Origin: UBA2767 sp965228625
Lineage (GTDB): Bacteria; Pseudomonadota; Alphaproteobacteria; Rhizobiales; Methyloligellaceae
Assembly: GCA_965228625.1 (NCBI GenBank)
Contig: OZ245829.1
Span: forward strand, 2,976,001-3,040,000
Direction of reading: 5' to 3'
DNA: 64,000 bases
Shown: positions 44,691-53,469 of the stretch, one piece after another
Layout: each line of letters opens with the position of its first letter
Numbering within the stretch: the stretch's first letter is position 1
Notes under the pieces: generated by a model
Databases searched by the model: none
What the model was told of the DNA's origin: nothing
What the model saw: the letters and a program-made list of their open reading frames with translations, nothing else
Position numbers and translations under genes: made by a program

Positions 44691-45814
44691 TGCACAACAA
44701 AGCTCTCGAGCGCGTGTTGCGAGAGCTTCTCCTCGTGGACCGTGACGCCGAGGCCTGGCGCATCGGCGATGCGTGCGTAGCCCTCGCCCAGCCGGTCCCG
44801 GAAGTCGGTGAAATCGTCCGCCATACGCAGGGTCGACATGTAGGCGTGGCCGGAGGGAATGAGTGACTTCGATACCGCACCAAGTTGCAGCAGCGCGGCC
44901 TGGGTGATGCCGAACTCCAGCATGGAATTCATGCGGTATTCGAGCCCTGCCGCATCGGCAATGGCAATTATGCGTCTTGCCTTCGTCAATCCACCGTTCT
45001 TCGACGCCTTCACGCTGAACACGTCGACGGCCTTCATGCAGGCCAGGCGCAGGGCGTCGTTTTCGGTGACGACGGATTCGTCCGCAGAAACGGCGATGCT
45101 GCTCTTCTCCCGTATCCGCTTGAGGCCTTCGAAATCCTCCGCCGCGACCGGCTGCTCGACGAGTTCGAGCATGGACGCACCAGCGCCGGCGACGAACGCC
45201 TCGCCTTCGTCCCGGGACCACCCCTGATTGGCATCGGCAACAAGGTGAATCTGGCTCGCGTATCGGTCGGAGAGTGCGGCCACGCGTGTTACCTCCGCGT
45301 CGACCGGATTGCGGCCCATCTTGGCCATGAAGCTGCGAAAGCCGAGTTTGCGCCGCTCCTCGATGACCTGCACGTCTTCCTCCGCCGACCCGCTGCCCAG
45401 CGGAAAGCTCAGGAGAATCTCATCCCGCACCTTGCCGCCGAGCAGAGCATACACCGAAACCCCGTACGCCTTGCCCGCCAGATCGAACAGAGCCATGTCG
45501 ATGGCGCCCTTGGCCATCAGGTGTCCGTCGAGGCACGCATCCATCTCGCCGTCCAGCCTGCTGATCTCGCGGGGGTCCGTCCCCAGCAGAAGCGGCGCGA
45601 GGTGATCGCGGATCGCCGCGATCGTGCCCGGTACTGTGTCCGCCGTGAACGGCGGGTGCGGGTCGGCCTCACCGTAGCCGACGAGATCGCCGTCGGTCTC
45701 GACCCTGACGACCACGGCATGCGCCTCCGTGACCGTGCCGTAGACGCGGGAGAGCTTGTACGGCGTGGCCAACGGGATCGATACATGCACGCCTGTGATC
45801 CTGGTGATGCGCAT
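44687..45814 (-). CDS. Enolase-superfamily enzyme (mandelate racemase/muconate lactonizing or dipeptide epimerase group)
   Basis: This 375-residue enzyme has an N-terminal capping domain followed by a TIM barrel. Metal ligands can be read as Asp in VADANQGWS, Glu in LVEQPV and Asp/Glu in VSADESV. The catalytic-lysine regions read FMAKMG and FSVKASKNGGL. Members are epimerases, racemases or dehydratases that start by removing an alpha proton from a carboxylate. In this setting with amine-oxidising flavoproteins, an amino acid, hydroxyproline or betaine-type substrate is plausible. It overlaps the following FAD gene by 4 bases. Confidence 0.85.
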   Translation of the reverse strand: MRITRITGVHVSIPLATPYKLSRVYGTVTEAHAVVVRVETDGDLVGYGEADPHPPFTADTVPGTIAAIRDHLAPLLLGTDPREISRLDGEMDACLDGHLMAKGAIDMALFDLAGKAYGVSVYALLGGKVRDEILLSFPLGSGSAEEDVQVIEERRKLGFRSFMAKMGRNPVDAEVTRVAALSDRYASQIHLVADANQGWSRDEGEAFVAGAGASMLELVEQPVAAEDFEGLKRIREKSSIAVSADESVVTENDALRLACMKAVDVFSVKASKNGGLTKARRIIAIADAAGLEYRMNSMLEFGITQAALLQLGAVSKSLIPSGHAYMSTLRMADDFTDFRDRLGEGYARIADAPGLGVTVHEEKLSQHALESFVVQ

Positions 45815-45873
45815 GGTGCGGTCTCATCGTGCCCGATGCGGCGCATCCACAGACCCGCTTGCGACAGATCGCG

Positions 45874-47283
45874 TCATGACGCGACGATCTCCTCGTCGGC
45901 CTCGAGCGCGGCGAGGGCGGACAGCGGAATGGGCTTGATGGGCGTGCGAATGCGGTAATATCCCACCTCGTCCGGTGTTACGCCGCGCCGCCGCGCCATC
46001 AGCTCGGACACGGTCAGACCGCACATCCGCCCCTGGCACGGGCCCATGCCGCAGCGTGAATAGGCTTTGAGCTGGTTCGGCCCGTCGCACCCCGTCTCCA
46101 TGCAGGCATGAATGTCATGGACGCGGACTTCCTCACACCGACAGACCATGGTGGCCGGGTCCTCCGGACAGACGATGTGCGCCGGCGGGCGGTACAGATG
46201 GTCCAGCAGCGGGCGAATGCGCGTCTCTCTTGCTTTCTGCGCGAAGGCGGTGGCGGCTTCCCGGTCCCGTTCCGCGTTTGACAGGGCGCCGAGCTGTGCG
46301 GTTGCCTGCAGCGCCGCGAGCCGCCCGCTCGCTTCCGCCGCGCGCGCCCCGTCGATCCCCGCGCCGTCGCCCGCAATGAAGATACCGTTGGCGCTTGTTT
46401 CGCCCCATCTGTCCACCGATGGGCGCCAGTAGCGCTGCGGCTCAAACCATTCATGGGACAGGTTGAGCAGGCGGGAAATCTGCACATTCGGGACAACGCC
46501 CTCGTGGAGCAAGACGAGATCCGCCTCGATCCGACGGGACTGGCCACCACTGTCAAAGCTGATGCCCTCAAGCGCGTCATTCCCGTGGCACCGCAGGTTT
46601 TTCACGCCCTTGTGGACCGGTATCCCGCTTGCTTTGATCGTCCGCCGCATCTCCAGCCCCTTGCCCAGGAGGTCGCGTGCGCCGAGCGCGCGCGGGAGAT
46701 AACGCGCCGCCGCAAGGTAGTCCCGGGTCGTCGTCGTCTCGAGCAGTGCGGCGATCTCCGCGCCGGACTTCAGCAACTGGCAGGTGACGAGCTGCAGCAG
46801 CGGACCGCTGCCGGCGAGCACGATCCGGCCCTTGAGTGCGGCACCGTCCGCCTTCATCAGGATCTGCGCCGCGCCCGCCGTCATCACACCCGGAAGCGTC
46901 CAGCCGGGGATCGGCACGGGCCGCTCATAGGCGCCGGTGGCGATGATCAGGGACCGTGTCGTGTGCAAAAAGGACCGGTCGTCCTTCAGGTAGCCAACCG
47001 ACAGAGGATCGGCCTCGGCGGTCCAAACGGTGGCGCCGCCAACATATTCGATCGGAGCGCCGTCGATCGCTTCGATCAAGGGCCTGCCGCGCCAGTAGTC
47101 GTCGCCGAGGATGTCGGTTTCACCGTCGCTCGGAGGCATGTTGCGGGCGAGAGCACGGTAGATCTGTCCGCCCGGTGAAGGCTGCTCGTCGAGCAGCACC
47201 ACCTTCAGACCATGGCGCGCCGCTTCGGTGGCGGCGGAAAGGCCGGCGGGACCGGCGCCAATGACCATCACGTCAGCTTTCAT
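45874..47283 (-). CDS. FAD/NAD(P)-binding oxidoreductase subunit, HcnB/OoxA-like, with C-terminal BFD-like [2Fe-2S] domain
   Basis: This 469-residue protein has ADVMVIGAGPAGLSAATEAA at the N-terminus, a second nucleotide-binding region around GRIVLAGSGPLLQLV and FIAGDGAGI. The C-terminal cysteine-rich domain (VCRCEEV, SRCGMGPCQGRMC) is of the BFD-like iron-sulfur type. Proteins of this build are the alpha subunit of hydrogen cyanide synthase, opine oxidases and D-hydroxyproline dehydrogenases. It overlaps the small ferredoxin-like gene by 11 bases. Together with the two upstream genes it probably forms a three-subunit membrane-linked dehydrogenase. Confidence 0.87.
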   Translation of the reverse strand: MKADVMVIGAGPAGLSAATEAARHGLKVVLLDEQPSPGGQIYRALARNMPPSDGETDILGDDYWRGRPLIEAIDGAPIEYVGGATVWTAEADPLSVGYLKDDRSFLHTTRSLIIATGAYERPVPIPGWTLPGVMTAGAAQILMKADGAALKGRIVLAGSGPLLQLVTCQLLKSGAEIAALLETTTTRDYLAAARYLPRALGARDLLGKGLEMRRTIKASGIPVHKGVKNLRCHGNDALEGISFDSGGQSRRIEADLVLLHEGVVPNVQISRLLNLSHEWFEPQRYWRPSVDRWGETSANGIFIAGDGAGIDGARAAEASGRLAALQATAQLGALSNAERDREAATAFAQKARETRIRPLLDHLYRPPAHIVCPEDPATMVCRCEEVRVHDIHACMETGCDGPNQLKAYSRCGMGPCQGRMCGLTVSELMARRRGVTPDEVGYYRIRTPIKPIPLSALAALEADEEIVAS

Positions 47284-47605
47284 CTGCGCCCTCCGCGGGT
47301 GCAGCGGCTGCCAGGGGCGGGACCTGCCGTTTCACCGCCATGCCGTCCTGCACCGGAACCATGCATGCCTGCCGGTTCGGTACGCCGTCGATCTCGACGA
47401 GGCATTCAAAGCAGATGCCCATCATGCAATAGGGTGCTCGCGGCGCACCGCTCACCGGCGTGCGGCGGGTGAAGAGCGGGCTTGCGCTGAGCAGGGCCGC
47501 CGCGACACTGTCTCCTTCACACGCCTCGATCGGGACCCCGTCAAGCGTGATGGTAAGACGCCGCGGCTGATTGTCCGCGCGCCACTCAGGCCGCCGGTTG
47601 AACAT
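47273..47605 (-). CDS. (2Fe-2S)-binding small subunit, HcnA-like
   Basis: This 110-residue ferredoxin-like subunit holds four cysteines in the pattern C-x4-C-x2-C, then a further Cys in NRQACMVPV: PYCMMGICFECLVEI gives the first three. It provides the plant-type [2Fe-2S] centre of hydrogen cyanide synthase, sarcosine oxidase and opine or hydroxyproline dehydrogenase complexes. The gene overlaps both neighbours (20 bases with the DAO-type gene upstream and 11 with the next), showing tight coupling of the three subunits. Confidence 0.87.
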   Translation of the reverse strand: MFNRRPEWRADNQPRRLTITLDGVPIEACEGDSVAAALLSASPLFTRRTPVSGAPRAPYCMMGICFECLVEIDGVPNRQACMVPVQDGMAVKRQVPPLAAAAPAEGADES

Positions 47606-48704
47606 GGAACCTCTCCGGGCCGAAAGTGCTCAGTTCTGAAGGTCTTCGGTTCTCCAGAACCCATTGCGGCAGCAGTTTTGCGTGCATCGCCGCCAGCGTG
47701 ACCCCGCTGTGGCAGGTTGCGACGTAAGCGCCGGGATGAGACGGCGATTCCGCGTAAACGGGACCGCCGTCGGGCGTCAGCACGCGTAACGCGCCCCAGC
47801 CGCGAACCAGCCGGAGCTGCGCCAGAAACGGAAAGGCCGCGATCGCGCGGCGTGTCATGCCCGCGAATCCCTGAACCGTCGTGCCCGTGTCGAAGCCGAC
47901 ATCCTCCCGGGTGGCGCCGATCATGACCGTTCCCTCGTCGGTCTGGCGCAGTCCGCTCATGGGGTAGGGGAACACGGGAGACGTGCGTTCGGTCACCAGC
48001 ACCTGCCCGCGTTCGGGGCGCACCGGGACATCGAGGCCGACCATCCGCGCCAGGTGCTCCGTCCCCAGTCCCGCGGCGATAACGACCTTGTCCGCCTGGA
48101 AGATCTCTTCACCCGCGCTGACCTCGAACCCGCCGCCTGTGCGCCTGATCTCCTGGACGGCATGGCCGGCGTGGGTCGAGCCGCCGTGCCTCTTGAGTGC
48201 ATCCGACATGGCGCGCAGGAGAAACAGCGGATTGACGTGACCGTCCATGGGGCTGAACGAGGCGCCGGTAACGGTGGGGCCGATCTCGGCGTTCGGGAAA
48301 AGCTCCTGAAGCTCTGTGCGATCGATGAACGCGCAGTCGTAGTTCTCGTTGCCGGCCTGCTGCTTGAAGCTGCCGATGAAACGCTTGCGCTCTTCCGCCT
48401 CCTCCTCGCCGATGCAAATGATGAGACCGCCATTGCGCCGGTAGGCGAGGTCGATGCCGGATGCCTCATGCAGCGCCTCCGCCAACGCGGTCCAGCCGTC
48501 GACCGATGCACGGCTCAGCTCGAAATAAGGCTGGTTGCCGAGCCCCTTGGTCTGCACCCAGGTCAGCCCGAAATTCCCCCGCGCCGCACGAAAGGCCGTG
48601 TCACCCTCGTCGAGGACCCGAACGCGCGCGCCGGCGCGCGCCAGGCCATAGGCAATGGCCGTGCCGACCATACCGCCTCCGATGACAATGACATCCGACT
48701 GCAT
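47586..48704 (-). CDS. FAD-dependent oxidoreductase subunit, HcnC/OoxB-like
   Basis: This 372-residue DAO-family flavoprotein has the N-terminal motif SDVIVIGGGMVGTAIAYGLA, FSPMDGHVNPLFLLRA in the middle and VATCHSGVTLAAMH near the end, typical of the catalytic subunit in HcnABC-like complexes. It is predicted to oxidise the substrate (amino acid, opine or hydroxyproline) and pass electrons through its [2Fe-2S] and FAD partners. ATG 48704 follows AAGG; ATG 48734 is an alternative. It is the first gene of the leftward operon, with an AT-rich promoter region carrying a LysR-type box upstream. Confidence 0.85.
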   Translation of the reverse strand: MQSDVIVIGGGMVGTAIAYGLARAGARVRVLDEGDTAFRAARGNFGLTWVQTKGLGNQPYFELSRASVDGWTALAEALHEASGIDLAYRRNGGLIICIGEEEAEERKRFIGSFKQQAGNENYDCAFIDRTELQELFPNAEIGPTVTGASFSPMDGHVNPLFLLRAMSDALKRHGGSTHAGHAVQEIRRTGGGFEVSAGEEIFQADKVVIAAGLGTEHLARMVGLDVPVRPERGQVLVTERTSPVFPYPMSGLRQTDEGTVMIGATREDVGFDTGTTVQGFAGMTRRAIAAFPFLAQLRLVRGWGALRVLTPDGGPVYAESPSHPGAYVATCHSGVTLAAMHAKLLPQWVLENRRPSELSTFGPERFHVQPAA

Positions 48705-48808
48705 TGTCCGGCCTTTCCATCCCTGCTCAGCCATGCTTCGACGCGCAAATCCGCCCTTCAAGGCATGATCGTCTTTTTCCGCCGCAGGATGAGAAGGGAA
48801 CATACATC

Positions 48809-48853
48809 AAGTCAAATAAGATAATTTCGTAATTATATAAACTGACTTTATGC
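48809..48853 (-). promoter_or_regulatory. Probable LysR-type operator/promoter of the oxidoreductase operon
   Basis: Reading toward the oxidoreductase operon, this 45-bp AT-rich element begins with GCATAAA, holds a T-N11-A LysR box with dyad ATAAA-N5-TTTAT (48837-48851), and ends in TTTGACTT, whose TTGACT (48815-48810) could be a -35 box. A closely related 45-bp copy lies at 49810-49854 in front of the ABC transporter operon, identical at 30 of 45 positions by manual count. The downstream -10 is weak, as at activator-dependent promoters. Confidence 0.6.
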
Positions 48854-48868
48854 AGGGGCCGCGAAACC

Positions 48869-49762
48869 TCAGTCGCCGACATTGCAACGCGCCTCCAGGA
48901 ACTCGCAAAACTCCGCCGCCAGCTTGCTCATCGGGCGCTCGCGCGGGGAAAGCAGCAGGCTTTGTGTTCGGATCAGGGGTCTGAACGGCCGGACCGCGAC
49001 ATTCCGGGCCATCTGACCGGACAGCAGGAAATGCGTCGCGACACCGACGCCCACGCCCAGTTCAACGAGTTGCCAGAGCGATTGTGCGGTACGCGCCTCG
49101 ACGCGGCGCAACGGAAAGGACTTCGTCTCTTCCAGCATGCGGTCCAGATGCCGGCGCGACCGGGTTTCCGGCGGCAGGCAGATCAGGTTTTCACCGTCCA
49201 GGTCTTCCGGTCCCACGGTGCCCTTGTCGACGAGCCGATGGTTGCGCGGAAGAATGCAGACGGCCTCGTCGCTGGACAGAAGCCGGCTCTCGATCGCGGG
49301 ATGATCCGCCGGTTCGCCGGTAACGCCGATATCGCACCGGTTGGTGGCGACCCAGCTCAGCACCGTCAGCCGCGGCTGCACCTCGAAATTGAGCGAGATG
49401 TTGGGCCTGTCCTTGAGGAATGAGGCGATCGCGTCGATGAGAAGGTTGCCGGCAAGCGCCGGCATGACGGCGAGGCGCACGATACCGGTCTGCATGCGCC
49501 CGATGGCAAAGGCGGCGGAAGAGATGTCTTCCAGCCCGACGAAGGCCCGCTCGATCTCCGGATACAGTGCCTCGGCCTCGCTGGTGACCACCAGGCGGCC
49601 GTGCTGCCGCCGGAACAGCTTGTAGCCGAGCTCGTGCTCGAGATTGCTGAGAAGCGTGCTGACGGCGGGTTGGGAAATGGAAAGGAATTCCGCGGCTTGC
49701 GTGATCGTCCCCGTCAGCATGATGGCGCGGAACGCCTCGATCTGTCGCCAGGTGAGTTTCAT
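48869..49762 (-). CDS. LysR-family transcriptional regulator
   Basis: This 297-residue regulator has an N-terminal winged helix (LTWRQIEAFRAIMLTGTITQAAEFLSISQPAVSTLLSNLE, typical of LysR) and a C-terminal effector-binding domain. ATG 49762 is preceded by GAGG; the frame extends upstream to 49813 without a better site. Its gene lies between the oxidoreductase operon and the ABC transporter operon, each preceded by a T-N11-A box in matching orientation. It is therefore the expected activator of both, responding to the transported substrate or a breakdown product. Resemblance to OccR/NocR-type opine regulators is noted but not claimed. Confidence 0.9.
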   Translation of the reverse strand: MKLTWRQIEAFRAIMLTGTITQAAEFLSISQPAVSTLLSNLEHELGYKLFRRQHGRLVVTSEAEALYPEIERAFVGLEDISSAAFAIGRMQTGIVRLAVMPALAGNLLIDAIASFLKDRPNISLNFEVQPRLTVLSWVATNRCDIGVTGEPADHPAIESRLLSSDEAVCILPRNHRLVDKGTVGPEDLDGENLICLPPETRSRRHLDRMLEETKSFPLRRVEARTAQSLWQLVELGVGVGVATHFLLSGQMARNVAVRPFRPLIRTQSLLLSPRERPMSKLAAEFCEFLEARCNVGD

Positions 49763-49809
49763 GTCCTCGTCGCCTCCACGCGCGGCAGGCTGCGGCAGCG
49801 CCAAGGAAG

Positions 49810-49854
49810 GCATAAAATGAGATTATGGACAATGAAAAAAATGATATTTGACTT
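49810..49854 (+). promoter_or_regulatory. Probable LysR-type operator/promoter of the ABC transporter operon
   Basis: This 45-bp element runs from GCATAAA to TTTGACTT in the direction of the ABC transporter genes. It holds ATAA-N7-TTAT (49812-49826) as a T-N11-A box and TTGACT at 49848-49853 as a possible -35. It matches the element at 48809-48853 in sequence and in orientation to the served gene. The region also covers the promoter of the LysR gene itself on the other strand. Confidence 0.6.
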
Positions 49855-49941
49855 AATAAGGTCGTTTCCGTGAGCATCACAGGTGCTGCTGCGACGGGCC
49901 GATGGCTGCCCGGCAGATTAGTGAGTATTTGGGAGGATGTT

Positions 49942-51501
49942 ATGCGGAAATTTCTCACGCACGCGGGTACGGGCCTCGCCCTCGCGTTTTGCGTTTCTTA
50001 CGGATCGATCGATGCGGTGTCGGCCGAGACGGCGGTGAATGTCGGGCTCAAGGCGAAAGACGCAACAGCGCTCGATCCGCACCTGTCGACAAAGTCGGGC
50101 GACAAGCCGATCTTTGCCCTGCTGTTCAACGGCCTTGTCCGCTTCAAACCGGGCAGCATGAGCCCGGCCAATCTCGAGCCGGACCTCGCCGAAAGCTGGG
50201 AAGTCTCCCCCGACGGCAAGGTGTGGACCTTCAAGCTGAGAAAAGGCGTGAAGTTTCATCACGGCTACGGCGAACTGACGGCGGACGACGTGGTTTATTC
50301 GCTCACGCGGGCCGGCGACCCGAAGAAGTCGTCCGTCTCGAGCGACTACAGTCAGTTCGAGAAGGTCGAGGCGGTCGATCCGCACACCGTTCGCATCACC
50401 CTGAAGACGCCTGTGCCGTCCCTGCTGGGTCTGGTCGCCAACTATCACGGCGGCAACATCGTCAGCAAAAAGGCCTCGCAAGAACTCGGCGAGGGCTTCA
50501 AGCAGAAGCCCGTCGGGACCGGTCCCTTCATGTTCAAGGATTACAAGGCGAAACAGGGCATCACGCTGGCCGCCAACCCGGACTATTTCCGCGGCAAGCC
50601 GAAGATCGACATGCTCGAATTCAAGTTCGTGCCGTCCGACAGCAGCCGCGAGCTGGCCTTCAAGAAGGGCGAGCTGGACATCTTTACCGGCAAACGCGAG
50701 GAGAAGTGGGTGCAGCGTATCGGTCAGGACGGTGACCTGACGGTCGACGTCTTCGAACCCGGCGAGCTGCGGACCCTGCACCTTAACACCAAGGTCAAGC
50801 CGCTCGACGACATCCGCGTGCGCAAGGCGATCGCCCACGCGCTCAACCGCGACGACTTTATCAAACTGGTCGGCGACAGCGTCACGCGGAAAAGCTGGTC
50901 ACCGGTGCCGAACGGCTACCTGGGCCACACCAGCGACCTGCCGAAATACGAGTTCGATCTCGACAAGGCGAAAGCGCTGATGAAGGAAGCCGGTCACGAG
51001 AACGGTTTCAAGCTCAACGCGATCATCACCAAGCGCAGCGCGCTGCTGCGGCCGATGCAGGTCATTCAGGCGCAGCTCAAGAAGATCGGCATCGATCTCG
51101 AGCTCGACGTGGTGGAGCACTCCGCGTTCCATTCGCAGATCCGCAAGGACCTGAGCCCGATGGTTCTGTATGGCGCGGCGCGTTTCCCCGTTGCCGATAC
51201 CTATCTGACGCAGTTCTATCACGGCAACAGCAGGGTCGGCACGCCGACCGCCGTCACCAATTTCAATCACTGCGACATGGCGGACGCCGAGATCGACAAT
51301 GCGCGCAAGGAGCCGGATGCGAACAAGCAGAAGGAGCTCTGGGCTGCGGCGCAACGCAAGCTGATGGAGAACGTGTGTTCGATCCCGCTGTTCGAGCAAC
51401 TTCAGGTCTGGGCGCGGCGCAACTCGGTCGACTACGGCTACACGCTTGAGGGGGCGTTGAGCCTCGGACCGTTGTTCACCGAAGCGTCGGCCAAGAAGTA
51501 A
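49942..51501 (+). CDS. ABC transporter substrate-binding protein, family 5 (peptide/opine type)
   Basis: This 519-residue periplasmic protein has a signal peptide ending near SIDAVSAE. The mature protein follows the DppA/OppA-type layout: NVGLKAKDATALDPHLS, LAESWEVSPDGKVWTFKLRKGVKFHHG, ADDVVYSLTR, PLDDIRVRKAIAHALNRDD. These proteins bind peptides, opines, nickel or glycosides; the neighbouring amine-oxidising genes favour an amino-acid conjugate or opine. ATG 49942 follows GGGAGGATG. A strong hairpin follows the stop. Confidence 0.92.
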   Translation: MRKFLTHAGTGLALAFCVSYGSIDAVSAETAVNVGLKAKDATALDPHLSTKSGDKPIFALLFNGLVRFKPGSMSPANLEPDLAESWEVSPDGKVWTFKLRKGVKFHHGYGELTADDVVYSLTRAGDPKKSSVSSDYSQFEKVEAVDPHTVRITLKTPVPSLLGLVANYHGGNIVSKKASQELGEGFKQKPVGTGPFMFKDYKAKQGITLAANPDYFRGKPKIDMLEFKFVPSDSSRELAFKKGELDIFTGKREEKWVQRIGQDGDLTVDVFEPGELRTLHLNTKVKPLDDIRVRKAIAHALNRDDFIKLVGDSVTRKSWSPVPNGYLGHTSDLPKYEFDLDKAKALMKEAGHENGFKLNAIITKRSALLRPMQVIQAQLKKIGIDLELDVVEHSAFHSQIRKDLSPMVLYGAARFPVADTYLTQFYHGNSRVGTPTAVTNFNHCDMADAEIDNARKEPDANKQKELWAAAQRKLMENVCSIPLFEQLQVWARRNSVDYGYTLEGALSLGPLFTEASAKK

Positions 51502-51509
51502 TCCTCCCG

Positions 51510-51551
51510 CCTATCCTGTCGGGCATGCATCGGCATGTCCGGCGGGATAGG
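51510..51551 (+). other. Long hairpin between ABC binding-protein and permease genes
   Basis: A 19-bp stem (51510-51528 with 51533-51551, three G-U pairs) with a four-base loop begins 9 bases after the binding-protein stop. It lacks a T-run. It probably protects the binding-protein message or reduces read-through, keeping that subunit in excess over the membrane parts. Confidence 0.6.
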
Positions 51552-51637
51552 ATGATATCGGACGCCCTTATCCGACAGCAGATGGCCGGAGCCTTTGGAT
51601 CAAAGAGGCTCTAAGCGCCCCGCGAAAGGCGGATCAG

Positions 51638-52579
51638 GTGTTACGGTATACGCTCAAACGTCTCGGCTCCACGATTCCGACCCTGATCGCCGTTCTCACG
51701 GTCATCTTCGTGATCATCCGGATCGCGCCGGGAGACCCGGCCATCGCCATCCTCGGCGACAATGCGAGCCAGCAGGCGATCGACGCCCTGCGCGAACGGC
51801 TTGGCCTGAACGAACCGCTCATCGAGCAGTACTGGTTCTTTCTCTCCGACGCGCTGACCGGCAATCTCGGCAACTCGCTGGTGAGCGGGCGTTCCGTTCT
51901 CAATGAAGTGCTCGAGGTCCTGCCCCATACGCTCGACCTGACCATCGCCTCGATCATCATTGGCGTCATCCTCGGCATTCCCGTCGGTATCCTGGCGGCG
52001 GTCTACCGCAACGGCCCGATCGATTACGTGGCGCGGGTCACCTCGCTGCTGGGCCTGAGCTTTCCCTCGTTCTACACGGCGATCCTGCTCATTCTCGCTT
52101 TCGCCATTCATTTCCCGTGGTTCCCGGTCATCAGCAACGCCAACCTCTCCGATCCCGGCGATCGGCTCTACAACCTGGTGCTCCCGGCTCTCAGCCTCGG
52201 ACTGATCATGGTGGCCTATGTGGCGCGGACGACCCGCGCCTCGATGATCGAGGCGCTCGGCGCCGACTATATCCGCACAGCGCGGGCCAAGGGTGCGCCC
52301 GCGCTCGTCGTGATCGCCCGGCACGGGTTCCGGAACGCGATCATTCCGGTCATCACCGTCATCGGTCTCTATCTCGGCATATTGATCGGCAACTCGGTCA
52401 TCATCGAGATCGTCTTCAACCGTCCAGGTCTCGGCAAGCTGATCGTCGGCGCCCTTGAACAGCGCGACTACACCATGCTGCAGGGCCTGATGGTGATCTA
52501 TGCCTTCTTCATCGTGCTCACCAACCTCGTGACGGACCTCGCCTACGGCATGAGCGATCCGCGGGTGAAGTACCAATGA
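51638..52579 (+). CDS. ABC transporter permease, DppB family
   Basis: This 313-residue inner-membrane protein has about six helices, the family N-terminus RYTLKRLGSTIPTLIAVLTVIFVIIRIAPGDPA (common to DppB/OppB) and the cytoplasmic EAA loop ADYIRTARAKGAPALVVIARHGFRNAIIPV. It starts at GTG 51638 after GGCGGA and overlaps the second permease gene by 4 bases (ATGA). Confidence 0.93.
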   Translation: MLRYTLKRLGSTIPTLIAVLTVIFVIIRIAPGDPAIAILGDNASQQAIDALRERLGLNEPLIEQYWFFLSDALTGNLGNSLVSGRSVLNEVLEVLPHTLDLTIASIIIGVILGIPVGILAAVYRNGPIDYVARVTSLLGLSFPSFYTAILLILAFAIHFPWFPVISNANLSDPGDRLYNLVLPALSLGLIMVAYVARTTRASMIEALGADYIRTARAKGAPALVVIARHGFRNAIIPVITVIGLYLGILIGNSVIIEIVFNRPGLGKLIVGALEQRDYTMLQGLMVIYAFFIVLTNLVTDLAYGMSDPRVKYQ

Positions 52580-53460
52580 GCGTCGCAACCCAGACACCGC
52601 AAGAGCGCAGCGGCGTGTCGCGCGCGCTTACCGAGCTCTATCACGTCTTCAACACCAACAAGACGTCGTGGGTCGGGCTGGTCATCTTTCTCATCGTCGC
52701 CGTGCTGGCGCTGCTGGCGCCGTGGATCGCGCCGCACGATCCGCTGGAGCAGAACATTGTCGACGCCCTGCAGCCGCCCTCGGATACCTACTGGCTCGGC
52801 ACCGACAGCTTCGGGCGGGACGTCTGGTCGCGCATTCTCTGGGGCGGACGCATCTCGCTGTTCGTCAGCGTGATGTCGATCGGCATCGCCATGGTGATCG
52901 GCGGCGCGCTCGGCATCATCGCCGGTTACAAGGGCGGACGCATCGACCAGATCATCATGCGCTGCATGGACGTGCTGTTGTCCTTCCCGACGCTGGTCAT
53001 GGGGCTTCTGGTGGTCGCCGTCCTCGGCGCCAACCTGACCAATCTCATCATCGCCATCGCGCTCACCGTCGTGCCGAAGTTCGCGCGCATTGCCCGCGCG
53101 CCGACCGTCGCGGTCAAGGAGCAGGACTATATCGAGGCCTGCCGTGCGCTGGGGTATTCGGACACGCGGATCATGTTCGTGCACATTCTCCCCAATGTGG
53201 TCGGCGAAGTGCTCGTGCTGGCGTCGCTGTGGACGGCGACGGCGGTGCGGATCGAGGCCTATCTCAGCTTCATCGGGCTCGGGGTCAAACCGCCGACGCC
53301 GACCTGGGGCGGCATGATCCGGCAGGGGTTCGAGTACATCCTCGATGCGCCCTGGATGTGCATCTATACCGGCCTTGCGGTGCTGATCCTGGTGTTCTCG
53401 CTCAACCTGCTCGGCGACGGTCTGCGCGATGCGATCGACCCGAAATTGCGCAACGAGTAG
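52576..53460 (+). CDS. ABC transporter permease, DppC family
   Basis: This 294-residue membrane partner of the DppB-type permease has a charged N-terminus and then TSWVGLVIFLIVAVLALLAPWIAPHDP, typical of DppC. GTDSFGRDVWSRILWGGRISL and the EAA region QDYIEACRALGYSDTRIMFVHILPNV follow. The two permeases form the translocation pore for the substrate captured by the protein at 49942. Confidence 0.93.
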   Translation: MSVATQTPQERSGVSRALTELYHVFNTNKTSWVGLVIFLIVAVLALLAPWIAPHDPLEQNIVDALQPPSDTYWLGTDSFGRDVWSRILWGGRISLFVSVMSIGIAMVIGGALGIIAGYKGGRIDQIIMRCMDVLLSFPTLVMGLLVVAVLGANLTNLIIAIALTVVPKFARIARAPTVAVKEQDYIEACRALGYSDTRIMFVHILPNVVGEVLVLASLWTATAVRIEAYLSFIGLGVKPPTPTWGGMIRQGFEYILDAPWMCIYTGLAVLILVFSLNLLGDGLRDAIDPKLRNE

Positions 53461-53469
53461 GACCCGGCC

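Noticed and set aside
43563..45221. 552-codon version of the FAD oxidoreductase starting at 45221
   Set aside because: The first 177 codons lie opposite-phase within the enolase-superfamily gene and look non-coding; ATG 44690 starts the flavin motif and overlaps the upstream stop.
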